Shown here piece by piece: positions 1 to 13,400 of a stretch of DNA of 64,000 nucleotides. The notes beneath the pieces were generated by a model, which saw only the letters and a program-made list of their open reading frames with translations, did not search any database and was not told the origin of the DNA. A program made the position numbers and the translations under genes. The DNA comes from Nyssa sinensis. Taxonomy: Eukaryota; Streptophyta; Magnoliopsida; Cornales; Nyssaceae. The stretch spans positions 10,299,240-10,363,239 of the forward strand of contig CM018038.1 in the NCBI GenBank assembly GCA_008638375.1, given 5' to 3'. The stretch's first letter is position 1; every line of letters begins with the position of its first letter.

Positions 1-2246
1 AACCTACCATGACTAAAATACCCCTACATTCTTAATAGTTCATAAATTCAAAAACACATGCACGTGAATGTGGTCTACTTTGTCAAAAATTCAAAATTCA
101 AAATTCAATAACTTATAAATTATAGATCAGTTTTTAATAAAATTTATATATTTGGACTCTAAAAATCGAGATCTATTAAACAAGATCTATATTGAATATG
201 AAAATTTGAAGGAAAAAAATAATTCTAAAAGTGTAAAATTTCGCCAGCGAAAGTGTAAAATTTACACTTTTGTAGTGAAATGCTTAGTTCTAGCCAAAAA
301 TGTAAAATTTTATTAATTTTAGCCACATGTTGGATGCTCAAGACTGACTTTCAAGGCTGTGAAAATTTGATCACAAAAAATTGTATTTAAAGAATGGGTG
401 ATTAAAAACCCACTAGGTGTGAAAATTGTAAAATTTCACACTATTGTAAAAAGTATAAAATTTTTACACATTTAATAAAAATTGAAAAAAATTAGAGATG
501 AAAATAGATTTGCTAATTGGGGGTCCTCTACTTGAGAAATTCAAATTGTAACAGAAAAGAAATTTCAAAATTCATCATTTTTGTTGTGGAGTGGAGAAAT
601 CGGGACTATCATGTATTAATTGTAAAGATCATGACTAGTGAGAGGGGTCATTATGTGAAAAGAAAAGAAGAGAGCAAAAGAGGAAAGGAGAAAGGGATAA
701 AGGGAGAATGGAAATAGTGAAAGAAAATGGAAACAACCAGTAATTTGGATCTCCATTAAGTGTGCCTTTTTTGTTTCAATCCTTTAATCTTCCTTATCTA
801 CATCACATTAGATGAGATCACGTGTCCACTTGAAAAGTTGCAACATATTACACTATTTGTTGTCGAGAGATTCTTAGATCTAGGGCTTGCAGCAAGGACT
901 TTGCAATGGCCTGCAGAGAGTTCGTCGAGGATGATGACCGGACTTTGTGACAACACTAGAGAACTACAATGGCGTCGGACAGATCGGAGCAGTCACTGCC
1001 GACAGTGTTGAAGACGGTGGCCACCGGAGATGTGTTGGTCTTGTGGCGGTCATCGATGAGTGGTGCCGCCATTGGGGGAAGAGAGAGATTCAGAGAGGGA
1101 GAGAAAAGCAGAGAAAAAATTGGGAAAGAAGGCTTGTGCATGTAGGGTTAAGTTCTATTAAGGGTATTATTGTCATATATAAAAAATATTTAGTGCCGAT
1201 TCATCAAAAATCGATCTTAACTTAAAAAACAAAAATTAACTGTCCTTTATCCTAAAAATAAAGTGTTTGGACTTTACTATATTTAAGCATCTTTTTAGGA
1301 GACTTTAGACCAATTAGCTCGTATAATTAAAAGATATAAATGAATTTCCAATTGATTATGTGACCTGTCACGACATTTTGAAACTCAAATTTTATGGTTA
1401 AACTTGTTTGGTGCAATGTGATAATGTAGTTGTTTAATTTTGCCAGTAAGGTGGAGTGATTTGATTCAAGTTGAAGATGTGGGGTGGAAAAGAGTAAGAC
1501 CAAAAGGAATGTGGACTAAGGTGGTGAGCAAAGATACAGTAGTGTGTCAAAAGACAGGAGTATATGGTTTTGGATATTATTGGATGGTGAAATAGAATAT
1601 GGTTGTTCCAAGGTTTTCATTGTCTTAAACTTCTTATTTGGAGTGTTCTCACTAAGGTCTTTGAGTCTGTTTGCCTATATATATGATTATCATGTAAGAA
1701 GCCTACTTTAATTAGTAAATAATTTTGGCTTTGTGCTCTTTGTTTTTATGTAAATCTCGTTGCGTGGTTGGACAACCTAGCTGACACTTTTCTTTGGTTG
1801 TCTCACCATCCCCAAATTGTAAAGTCGGGGTTGGATGTTACAGCTTCTTGGCCTTGTAAACTTGTCATTTCACCCTCAGAGTATTGAGCCGGAAGAAAGA
1901 AGTCTTGTGTAGAACCTCAATCAAACTCATATGAAAATGAGGTTCCATTTGTTTTATATGATTTATGAAATGGTAGAAAAGGCTTAGTGTATATAAGCCA
2001 AATTGATAAGGCTTTGTTGAATTGGCTGTTTTGATCTTCCAGAAAGGATGCATATGGAAATTCATGATGTGTTTTTGTTTCCAATTTCATTATACAGTTG
2101 ATTTTGTGATTCCTACTTCATGCTCCATGTTTACTTGTGAAAATCATGAAATTTTTTGTTTTCATGTGCCATGTTACTGGTTAGAAGAACTCGTATCGTG
2201 TTCATAGTTCATACTGTCATTTTTTTCCGTTTGTGCTACATTACAG
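1..2246. other. left edge: AT-rich non-coding sequence, probably intron or 5' region of the pseudouridine synthase gene
   Basis: No convincing coding exon was found here. The first recognisable exon of the downstream gene starts at 2247 in the middle of its protein, so this stretch is probably intron, with exon 1 outside the window or not recognised by me. The first 480 bases repeat the word TGTAAAATTT five or so times. A GC-richer island at about 880-1140 reads on the minus strand as a CT-rich leader followed by a short open frame beginning MAAPLIDD; I recognise no family in it. A transposon leader is possible but unproven. Confidence 0.4.
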
Positions 2247-5200
2247 GTTTTATGGTTTTGCTTCAGAAGCACAAATGGACCCAACTGTCGAGGTGTGTTT
2301 TTCCAGCTACCCAGCCATTTAAATCTCTAAAATAAACGTATCAACAAGTAACAGGCAAACATGTCCTGAATTTGCTTTTTTTTCATACTTGATTGATAAA
2401 CTTAAATTCTTGTTTGACTCACTAGAAGGCAGTGTTCATGATATGTGCGGTCCTTTTGCATTGTATCTTCCCACTGTCTCATTCCTGTTATCATTATCCA
2501 TCATAATTATGTTCACATTGCAAAGTGGCTGTACTTCAGAAATACACACATGTTTATATTGCATCTTCTGCCGCTCTGCTTGTCATGGCCTGTATAGTGT
2601 TGATTGATGACAATAATTATGTCAAAAACAGTGAGATGCACCATTATCTAGTGCTAGCCTCCTTTCCAATGACATAATTTGTCCTATTTACCCAGTTAAT
2701 TGAGCATGCTTCCTGAAGTACAAACGCTGCAACGATTCACTCTCATGCGATTCTTTATGAGGATCCTTCTATTGGACCGAGGCTGATTCTATTGCTTTGC
2801 TACTGAAAGGTTTTAGCTAAGGTTTTACGCTAGCTCTCTGTCTAATGCATCCTTCCTCATAAGGCCAGGTTTTGGACTGCCAATGTCAAATAAGGTGCTG
2901 ATGCACTGAACAGGACATGGGTGCCATTGAGTTTAAAAGAAACAGCAACTGATAGACATATCCTGTCTTTTCCTTCCCATTTACCTTACCCTGCTACTTT
3001 TCTATACTTTTATAGCATTGCTCATGTGGAGTGGTTAGATGGAGACCTAGGTCACATGGGTTGTTCCTGGGTGCTGTCATCGGAAGGGGTGGGAACTTCG
3101 CAAATCTTGGGTAAGGTTTATGGATGCTTCCAGTGTTTTTGTGGTGTCCAGAATTGTTTAGGAAGTTGGGAGATCTGTGTGGAGGTTTTGTCACCATCGA
3201 CGGGGAGACGAAGAACAGATCGCACTTTCATTGGGCTTGGGTGCGGGTTAGGCCTTTGTCAAACTCCATTCCAGAATTGATTTGCTTCAAAACTGGGTCG
3301 CGGGGTTTCAAGGTTCCTGTGTGGGTTGAAAAAGGGCCTCAATTTTTCTCGGCAGATGAAGTTGCAGAGACTACGGGCGGAAACAGAGCTGTAGAAGATG
3401 ACTGGGTGCAGGCTTGTGGAAGTCACGTGAATCATGCTTGTGATGGAGTTAATCAGAAGGAAATTGCCAGATTCCAATTTTATGTGGCTTCTTTTGAACA
3501 TTAAAATTTAGAGAAAAGCTTTGCTGATTGATTCAACAAGTATCCATTGTAGCCAATAACCATCATAAACGGGTGTTGAGAGAGGGCAATTAATGCATGG
3601 ACTAACAATTATCCAATGAAGAATGTAGGTTATTATTAATTTTCTTCAAAATTTCTTGTCAAATAGTTTCAGAAGTAGCTTGAAGTTTGTCTCCAAAGCA
3701 ATTCACTCATTTTAGCAAGAGAATCATCAAGTTTCTTTGGTGCTGCTATGAATATCACCAGACAGCCTTTAGGTTCAATATCTTGGTGCAGCTAGCCTAT
3801 CTAGGTATATTGAAGTGCATGAAAAGATGGAATACTGATGTTTGAATTCTCATTCACTGCATAATGATTGGAGAGGAATGACATAGACTGTTATAGTTCA
3901 GACATGTCTCCTGTTGATCCCTCAAAGAACTACTCTGTAGAAGGCCTTAGACTTTGGGGTGAACTTCCAGTTTCTGAACATTTTGAGTAGAAACAGCTAA
4001 TGACTACTAGCTCACTTCTTTAAGACTTTCAAGAAGCATTCAGAGGAAAACAGAGAATGAGATTTTAGAAGCTAACTTGTATAGACATCATATTTTTTTT
4101 TGGTAGTAAATGTGGAGGCTTGATTTGCTTATGTTGTACCAACTTGTAGAAAATATTTTATTTTCTTTGTGTTATATTTGGATTTCCTGCAGTCTGAAAT
4201 TTTCAAAGCTCTTGAGAAGACTAGGCTCATCTTTGGTGACAAGAAGGACTTGAAGTACTCAAGATGTGGCAGAACAGATAAGGGAGTTTCCTCCATTGGG
4301 CAAGTAAGTCCATAGCAAATGCACCTTGTGTTTTATCTTTGTTGCTAATACGTAAGTTACAATTTTTTTAATAATCCAATTGTTTGAGCTTGATGGGGGT
4401 CTATATTTCACAAAGCCCAACCTCTAGATAGGCTTGACCTCTTAAAATAAATTGAATGTTGGAAGAGTAATTTTTCCCCCCTGACAAGTGTGTCTGAAGT
4501 TTTGATGACACTAAGTTGAAGTCTGGCCAAAAAGAATGGCAGTTGAGGCTGTGAGGAAGGATATCATTACTTGGCCTTAACTAAGGATATTGCTCCAATG
4601 CTCCCCGTAGAGCTGACCAGAGGAGAAAGATCTGTGTCTGACACCAAGTAGTTGACAAGGATATTGCTCCACATAGAGCTGGCCGGAGGAGAAAGATCTG
4701 TGTCTGACACCAAGTAGTTGAGACTAAGGCTTTATATTTGGTTGAGTTTAGTTTCAAATTTTAAGTTGACATCTCATCCATTTTTATAGTGACACATTTA
4801 TATTGTTAAAAATCATATCCTTGAAGTCTCAAACCAATTAAAGGTAGCAAAACTCATAATTTCCACTTGTGATATTCTTATGGTTTCCTTTTCTATGTTT
4901 TATCATTAATATTTTTAATTTCTCCCCATGCCATATTTTGTGTGTGCATCTAGATGCTGCTTTCGAAGCACCTTTGTCTTCTTACCATTGAAACATTTGA
5001 AATCATGGGAATGATTGATGCAGGTGATTGCTCTGTTTTTACGATCAAACCATAAGGAAACGGAAGGGAGCAATGGATATTCTGAAGATTTTACTCCTAA
5101 AGAACTATATGGTCTGCCAATATCTCCTCGTGAATTTTAACTTTTAATATTCTGCTCTAGTTATCATCTTTTAGTGGAACAAGACATACAGAGAAATAAA

Positions 5201-6916
5201 ATGTTATCATTTTCCTTTTCAATCCTAACGTGAGTTAGGCTTCAATGAAGGATTATGGCCTGAATAAAATGGGACTGGAAAACATGATTTATATGTCTCC
5301 AAGTAGCTGGATGGGGCTCTGATGAAGATGCTGACATTTATCATGGTTTGCCCCAGATTACTGTTGAAAAATTTCCTAAAAAAAATGCTATCAGTCCTTA
5401 ACTCCTTTGGAATATTTTGAGCTGTTTAATTATTTGAATTTTTGTTAGCTATTGTTTCAAATAATCTCGATCTCTTTATAAATAATTTGAATTAAAGATT
5501 GTGTCATCGTTACTTATTCCTTTCTATCTAATTATTTTCTTTCTCAGAAGGAGAAATAGATTACGTGAGAATACTGAATAGAGTTCTTCCCAAAGATATT
5601 CGAGTTATAGGCTGGTGTCCTGCTCCAAATGATTTCAGTGCAAGGTTTGTTTAGCTTTGTGGACCTTTGTCTTCATTAAATTTTTGAAGTTATTGTGCTG
5701 ATATGTTTTGGCAAATGTCAAATTATTCACTTTTTTCCTGAAAGAATAAGATGTTTTACCTATTAAAAAAAAGATAAGATCCCTGCTTCAATTATTGAGA
5801 TGGGATCCCTCTTGAATCATTTAGAAGTCATTTTTACTCTTTTTTAAGAGTGGCGGGGCTCTTTTGGTTGTTTATTCTGTTTCTTTCTCTCCTTGATTTT
5901 TTCTCTTTGAATAAGGATCTCTCATCCTTCTCCCCCATGCATCCCCTTTATTCTCTCTAATAAAACTCTCATTTCTTATTTAAAATATAAAAAAAATTAG
6001 CATATCATCATTTTCATGAGTATGAATGAATTACTGGAAAACCAGCAGTAAGTTACAAGGAACGATATAGCTTATCATTCTGAATTCACTGGAAGTGCAA
6101 GATTCCTAAATAGAATCACGTTCCTTTACCAAACGCAGTTCAAACTTTCCTGAAGTACGGACTCCTTAAAAATGGGTTTCTTTAGCATACTTCTTAATGA
6201 AATTTTTTTTGTTATGTAAAGCAAATCCCTGCCATATATAAACATCATTTCATCCACACAATCAACCGCATGGTTCATTTTCCTTTCAAGGATATATTTT
6301 TTTTTTTGATAAGTAAAGGTATTTTAGAGAAGGTGCCCAAGAAGGGCAAACCCAAGAAGACAAACCTAAACTAAATTTACAAAGGTCTTAGAGACCCCAA
6401 AAAATCGACTAAAGGTAACGCATTTACAGGGAAAGCCTCATTGGACCCAAAAAAAAAAAAGTAATCTCAAAAAGTTGTCCTTCAATGACAAGATAGAGTG
6501 TTCCTCCCCATAAAAAACGCGACTATTCCTCTCTTTCCAAATGCTCCACATCAAACAAACAGGACCCAAATTCCAAACTTTCTTGATGTGTTTGCTCAAT
6601 GTGCAGCCCGACCAACACTCCAGGAGATCCTGACAGCGTTTGGCATTACCCAAGAAAAACCAAAAATAGTGAAAACCAAATCCCAGCATTCCCGTGTCAC
6701 TGGGCAGCGGATAAGCACATGCTCTGCCCTCTCTTCCTCTTTTTTGCATGGGTAACATCTATTAGCCAAGTAAAAGCCTATTTTTTTCAAGTTTTCCGCA
6801 GTCAAAATGGCCTTCAATAAATATGAAAATAAAAATTAGTCAATTTTTTTTTTCAAATCAGTCTATTGTTATGGAACAAAATAACTCGAGTGATTCCTCA
6901 TTCTGCTATATATGTC

Positions 6917-6962
<46 letters not shown>

Positions 6963-7406
6963 CTTGATATTTTTTCCCTTTCATAGAGCATATAGGAAAT
7001 AGTGTGCCAATAATGTCATGGAACTGGTTAATTTGTTTAAAGTGAGTTGGTGCTAAAGTTTTGAGATCGGTTTACAGCCCCATGGAAGTATGCAATTGCA
7101 ACGCATCCCTCCTTCTTGAAACCTTTTGAAATCTAGAACTTACAGAATGCGTCAGGCTTTTCTTTAGAACTTCACGGAAGGCTTTCTTTGGCACAGCTTT
7201 TGATAATGGGAAATCTTTCTTGGGGAAGAACTTCAGGAGAAGTCCTCCATAAAAAAAAGGCATTTGAAGGATGACCTCTTTTTTTTTTTTTTTTGGGGGG
7301 GGGGGGGGGTATGGATGCACGTGCTTATTTGTTTAAATGAAATTCCTAAATATTACTTTAATTATTCTTCATTTACTCTTTTTTTTCATTTCAAATTATT
7401 ATAATT

Positions 7407-7442
<36 letters not shown>

Positions 7443-10400
7443 CATTTCAAATTATAAAAGTTTCTAACAAGTTCTCCTTCACACTTGTACCCGTCAATGA
7501 CCAGACCAACCTCTTAGGATCAACTGGTGCTTTCCTGTGATTGAGCTATTCCGACCATAAAAATGGTTGAAACCCAAATGGAAAGATCAAAAAAGGAGAA
7601 GGACTGCTACAAAAATTGCAGCAAACTAATGAATAGACATGCACACGTCTGTGTGAGAGGAATAGAGCTCTAAGATTTCTTCATATGTTTTGAAGCGAAA
7701 TTAAAGATGGTTAAGATCAATGAAAAAGTAACAAAAAATATTTTTGTGCATACATACATACATACATATATAAGAGAGGGGGGGGGGGTGAGGCATTAAT
7801 TTTGTGTCTTCTTCCCTATATATATATATTTAGTTTTTTTTTTTGATTAAATGGGTTCACCCCCTTAGCGGCTTTGTTTACAATAGTTTATACTCTTAAC
7901 CTATCCAAAAAAAAACTATATATATAGGGAAGAAGACACAAAAATTAATGCCTCCCCCCCACCAACAAAGAATAAAAAATCTACAAAAGACTCAACCCAC
8001 CTAGGGTATGATTCTTGAACCCAAAGATATAACACTCTAAAACTATCCTTAAATCTACTAGGGACACCTCTTCTCCTACAAAAATTCTTCTATTCCTTTC
8101 CGTCCATAGCTGCCAAAATAAACACAATGGAGCTAGCTGCCAAACCTTCTGTACATTTCGTCCAATGCTATTACCTTTCCACCCACTCAATAAACATTTT
8201 GTTGTAGTGAGCATCACCCAAAAACACCCAAAGAGAGAAAGGAGACAGGACCACATCTCCCTTGCAAAAGGGCAACGAAGGAAAAGGTGATCAACTTTCT
8301 CTTTGCCGTCTTTGCACATAGTGTATCTATTAGCCATTTAGTAACCCCTCCTTTGTAAGTCGTCCACTGTTAAGAAAAGAAAACTGTTGTACTTGCACCA
8401 ACTCTTTCCCTCAAGCTTAGTTCTGCAAAAATTGTCTTCAATTATCGTGCACAGTTTCTTTGTAATCAATATAGGTGAATGTACTTAAATAAAGGAATTA
8501 AGGAAATATAGGAAGAAGATGATGATATTATTTTTTATTTTATCTTTACAAATAAAGAGTTTATGACATAAAGGACTTCTTCTGAAAGAACATCTTATTA
8601 CTCCACCAAACCATATATCTTTAAATAGAAGTGCTTTGGACACTGAAAAGCCCATGACTGTTTGACAGTTTGGCTACTGCCAAATTACTTTTACCAAGCA
8701 TTGCATCATTAATTTTCTGGTGAGTTAAGAATGAAGTATGTGATAGACTGCAGGACTCCCATGTCGAGATTATCTTTAAGAAACAAAGATTAAATAGAAT
8801 GGGGGTTTTGTCCCACTGAATGTGTTATAGGGAAAGGATTATGTACAGTTAATAAATCCACTTTTTTGGTGACCCTTTGATGTTTCCATGAATCATGAAA
8901 GATAAATTTTCAGAATTCTGGTAGATTTGGCTGCTGGTGACATATTATTTATTGGCATGCTAATTCAAATCTTCTTCTATTGGAATGGAAGGCAATAGGT
9001 TGACCTTTTTCTGGATTATGCATGTGAGTTTGTGGGTATTAGTTCCCTTTGGCACCTCAATGTGCTGTATTAAAATATTCCAACTGATTATCACCATAGA
9101 AAAATAGACAGACATTGATTAACTTTCATGTGGATAAACCGAAACAATGTACCTTCACTTGTGGAGTGAGTTATTTAGGTGTTTGTTTTGAGTAGGTAAT
9201 GAATGTGTGCATTTTCACAATGGTGGGCTGCAACTTGACAGGTCTATATTCCTGATAGGATTGGGTGGGTGAGCTATTTCTATGTGGTATGTGTAAAATG
9301 ATTATTATTTTTTGAATAAAGACAAACACCCACTTTGTCCCATTTGGGACTCAAAACCCTTAACCTCTTTGGGAGGTGGATTAGATACCACTCAAGCGTC
9401 GGTGGTACGAGGAGAATGTATTTATTTTCTTATTTATCAGAATTTCTTAACTTGTTGCATTGGAATTTTGTTTCTTAACATGTTGTATTGGAATTTTGCT
9501 ATTAAAAAAACTTCAACCATCTGAGGTAGCTTGGGAGTTGTGCACTTCATTGCATTCCTCCGGTGAAGTATTGATGATGTTGGTATGACTATCACAAGAG
9601 CAGCAACAACAATAATTTTTGTTATCATCATAATTGTTTTCTTCATTATCGTAATTATATAATGTACTAGATTTGTACAAATTGAACTCAAAACCCTTTT
9701 GAACTTCTAGGTATTAGATGTGTATAAATACGATAGACATGGTCTTAATTTGTTCTGTTGGAAGTTTGATTCTTGAGTAATGTGTCATAGACTTGGTCAG
9801 GATGATGTATTAAATTGGCTTATGCATTATTAGATCTGTAGATTCTTAAAAATTGAAGTCTGATAACTTTGGATACTCTTTTGGTTGAAGAATGAAGAAT
9901 GGTACCTGAGCTTCCAAATTGCGTTTAAAAATTAATTTTATTTTATTAGTGAAAGAAGAAAATGATTGTTTCTGTGGCCCGTTCTGATGAAAGCCCACAA
10001 ACTTGAGATTGAAGAAGATTATTGATTCTGTGGTCCGATCTCTGTTAGATCTTTAGTCCTGTTGTGAGTACAATTGATTTTTCATTTAAGAAGAAAACCT
10101 AAAATACTTGCATGGTTAGTTTTTGTTTATTTTTGCTTTCATTTGGCTTTACATGATCTGTTGATTTATTTATTTTTGGGTCTTTTGTTTTCCCCCGAGC
10201 AGGTTTAGCTGTTTGAGCAGGGTGTATAAGTATTTTTTTTGGAGAGAAAATCTGAATATAGAGGTACATTTTTCATTGTTGTAACATATTTGAAACCCAC
10301 TTGGCCTGCTTGTCTACTGCTAAGATTCTGGAACCTTTTCTTTATTTGTTACATTTTCACCAGGCAATGGAGATTGCTGGTAAGAAATTTGTTGGGGAAC

Positions 10401-13400
10401 ACGACTTCAGAAACTTCTGTAAGATGGATGCAGCAAATGTGCATAATTATAGGCGTCATATCACATCTTTTGATATTTTTCCTTGCAATGAAAGGTTAAA
10501 AAGTGCCCCTTATTCTTTACTTACAATGACACGTGACATTGATTTTGAATAGTATCTCTTTCTAAGTTTTTAACTACTTGCTCTTCTTTCCACTTTGTGT
10601 CTGGTAAAATTTCAGAAGGATTCGTCATCATGAACTATTCAAGTAAAGCATATGGTGGAAATTTTGATTGTTTCTCTCAATTTTTACTTGTTTTTTCTGA
10701 GATAGTCTAGTCTTGTTCAATGAAGACTGATGTTTGCACCAGTGAGAATGATATAATTTTAGTTGGAGGTGGTACAAGGACCTGGGAAGGTGGAAAGGAT
10801 CATGGTTTGAAGCTTATGTAGAAGGATATACACAATTACATGCAGATATGGTATAATAATTTTAAAATATAGCAAATTTATACGTACGTATACTGTCCTG
10901 ATGCAACGGCCCTTCTTATGACTGGGATTATTAATGCATGGTGAAACTGGTTGAGTTGACAATATTAGAATGATTGACTGGAAAGCGGCATGATTTATTG
11001 AAAAAGGAGGAAAGGCCTACTCAACTTTTATGAAAGTACCAGTTGAACCAGCAGTGTCAGAAGGAAAAATAAAGTAAAACTAAAATCATGCATCCGTTTG
11101 TTTGAAATGCATTAAAACCTGGAAACCCTATTGGGACCCAGCCATGAAGCCCAAGTATTGGCATGGCACTGGACAAAGTTAGCATACAACCTTCTCACGA
11201 CTAACTGCTGAGCTATTGTTTCATCTCCCATTTGGGAAGGACCTTAACGAGTTGAAAAAAACTTGCATGAGTGAAGGAATTGGTCTAGGCCCTCAAAAGT
11301 TCTCTGAAGCTATTGGCCCGGGGGACCTCGTAATTAGGTTAGCTGCCTGTTGGAATCATGGCCCAATCAACAGCCGCAAAGACAGCTCAAGGAGCTTTAG
11401 AGGTGTTAGATCGATGTCTAGAGTTTGGGGGCGAGACGAGGTCTTCTACTTCAGGGATATTGGAGGGAGGGACTTGTCTTGGCTGAACCAAGAAAAGAGG
11501 GAGAACTGATGTTGTATTTATGGGTTATGAGTTATGACGTGATGCAAGCGTTGCCTTATGAAGACCTAATGATGGACTAGTCTTTGCTGACTTGCCTGAC
11601 CCACACGCGCAGGCTTGCAATCCTACTCGTGTCGTGATTTGCTTTAGGCTGCTTAGCCTAGTTGTCCTCTACGCCCTTGGGGCTATTATATAAGTTTAGG
11701 CATCCCATTATGATGAAACAACAGCTTGAATCAACTAGAGCCTCTGGACTCTTTGGGCTAACCTACTGACAAAATTACAAGCTCCCTGATCCTGCTTCTG
11801 TACTGCCCTGCTCTCATTTGAATCCAATCCATTGTATCATCTTTCCTAAATCAACTAGAGCCTCTGGATTCTTTGGGCTAACCTACTGGCAAAATTATAA
11901 GCTCCCTGATCCTGCTTCTGTAATGCCCTGCTCTCATTTGAATCCAATCCATTATATAATCTTACTTATGTGTATCACCTCTCCAAGCTAAGAAACCCCA
12001 CCATCAATAGTTGGACAGTGCATTCAAAATAGCAATGCACCAGTGCTATTGAGTGGGACTTCTCCTTGTGACTTTCTTTTGTATGCTATATTATCTAAAG
12101 TATTTGTATGATATTACATATTTCTCTCTAAAAATCTCTTGGTTAGAAGGTAAAATTGTGATTGTTGCCTGTTTGAAGTGAAGATCTCATTTTACTTTTC
12201 AGTTAGTGGGTAGAAGTGTCCATGCTAGGATGTTACTATTTGTGCACGTGTGTATCTACATATGTTGCCACATTTATATGAAAATGAGCTATATATGTTG
12301 CCACGATTAAATGAAAATGAATAGCAATTAATTATCATTAACAATAAAAACTATCAGATCCACTAGTGATAAAAAATTTCAATTTTTCGTTAGGCCTCGA
12401 CAATCCTTTTCCATCTCACTAATTCCAGTGATTGGAAAGCATTTTTGCAAATTGGAATCCCATTCCTTCAGTTATAAGATTACCCTCAACTAGCGGGCAT
12501 CTCATGTCCACCAGGGGATCATATTCTCGTTGCCATATCTGTGGGAATTGAAGCATAGGTACGAAAAGAGATGATGATGAATTTATTAAAGAACAATGCT
12601 CCCTTTTTAGCATTTGGTGATCAAAGTTAAGTATAGTTTGCAACATAATAATTGGGATGCTAACTCAGCATCAAGGGTGAGTCTAATGTCCTAGGGAAGC
12701 TATTTCTTAGGGGTATCTGGATTTTTCTCATCATACTAGATTTATCATTGGAGCTGATCTAGGATTTGGTTTCTGGAGTATATGCAGTGCGGAGACACAC
12801 TTTTAACTGCTCTGTTTTTTTTTTTTTTTGATCGGTACACTTTTAACTGCTCTTTCCCTCATCATTTCAAATAGTCTATGCTTCAAGGGGTCCCCATTTC
12901 TGATTGTGGTTCAAAATCCAAATCATCTTTCCTCTTCTTGAAACTTTGTCTTTTCAGGAATTTAAATGATTGGGAACTATTGAACTCTCCTTTTCTTCCT
13001 CTTCTCGATGAAGTCTATCTGTCTTCTTTTTTGGATGAGAGATGGTATTGGATTCTGGGTGTTCCTCTTCTAAATCTTCATCCCCTCTCTTCCCCCCCCC
13101 CCCCCCCCCCCCCCCCAAAACAAAAAAAAACCCAAAAAAAACTGTTGAGAACAATCTTCTGGAAGGATGAGGTCCCGTAAAGTTTTAAGGCTTGGGTTTG
13201 TTTGTTGCTCTCAGAAAGGTTAATACCAATGAAATGTGACCGGCAAAAAAATCTGACAGCACTCTTTGCATAGATTTCTATGTTACATGTAGAAGGAAAT
13301 GCCACAAGATGTTTGGTGACCCTGTTGGACATTTGATGCTTACTTGAGAGTCGAGACTTCTTTTGAACGCAAAGGACAGAGAGAGCCTACATCTTGTGGC

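Noticed and set aside
3124..3504. 126-codon plus-strand frame as a host gene or exon
   Set aside because: Its LGDLCGGFV and WAWVRVR motifs are of the LINE-associated DUF4283 type, and flanking frames are broken.
9312..9524. 70-codon plus-strand frame
   Set aside because: No homology; it sits in intronic sequence resembling dispersed repeat debris, with no defined ends.
11216..11509. 97-codon open frame on the plus strand
   Set aside because: No family resemblance and no splice or neighbour support; it lies in the 5.2-kb intron of the pseudouridine synthase gene next to a repeat.
13081..13180. Proline- or glycine-rich peptides around 13090
   Set aside because: They are produced by a 25-bp poly-C tract and adjoining A-runs.
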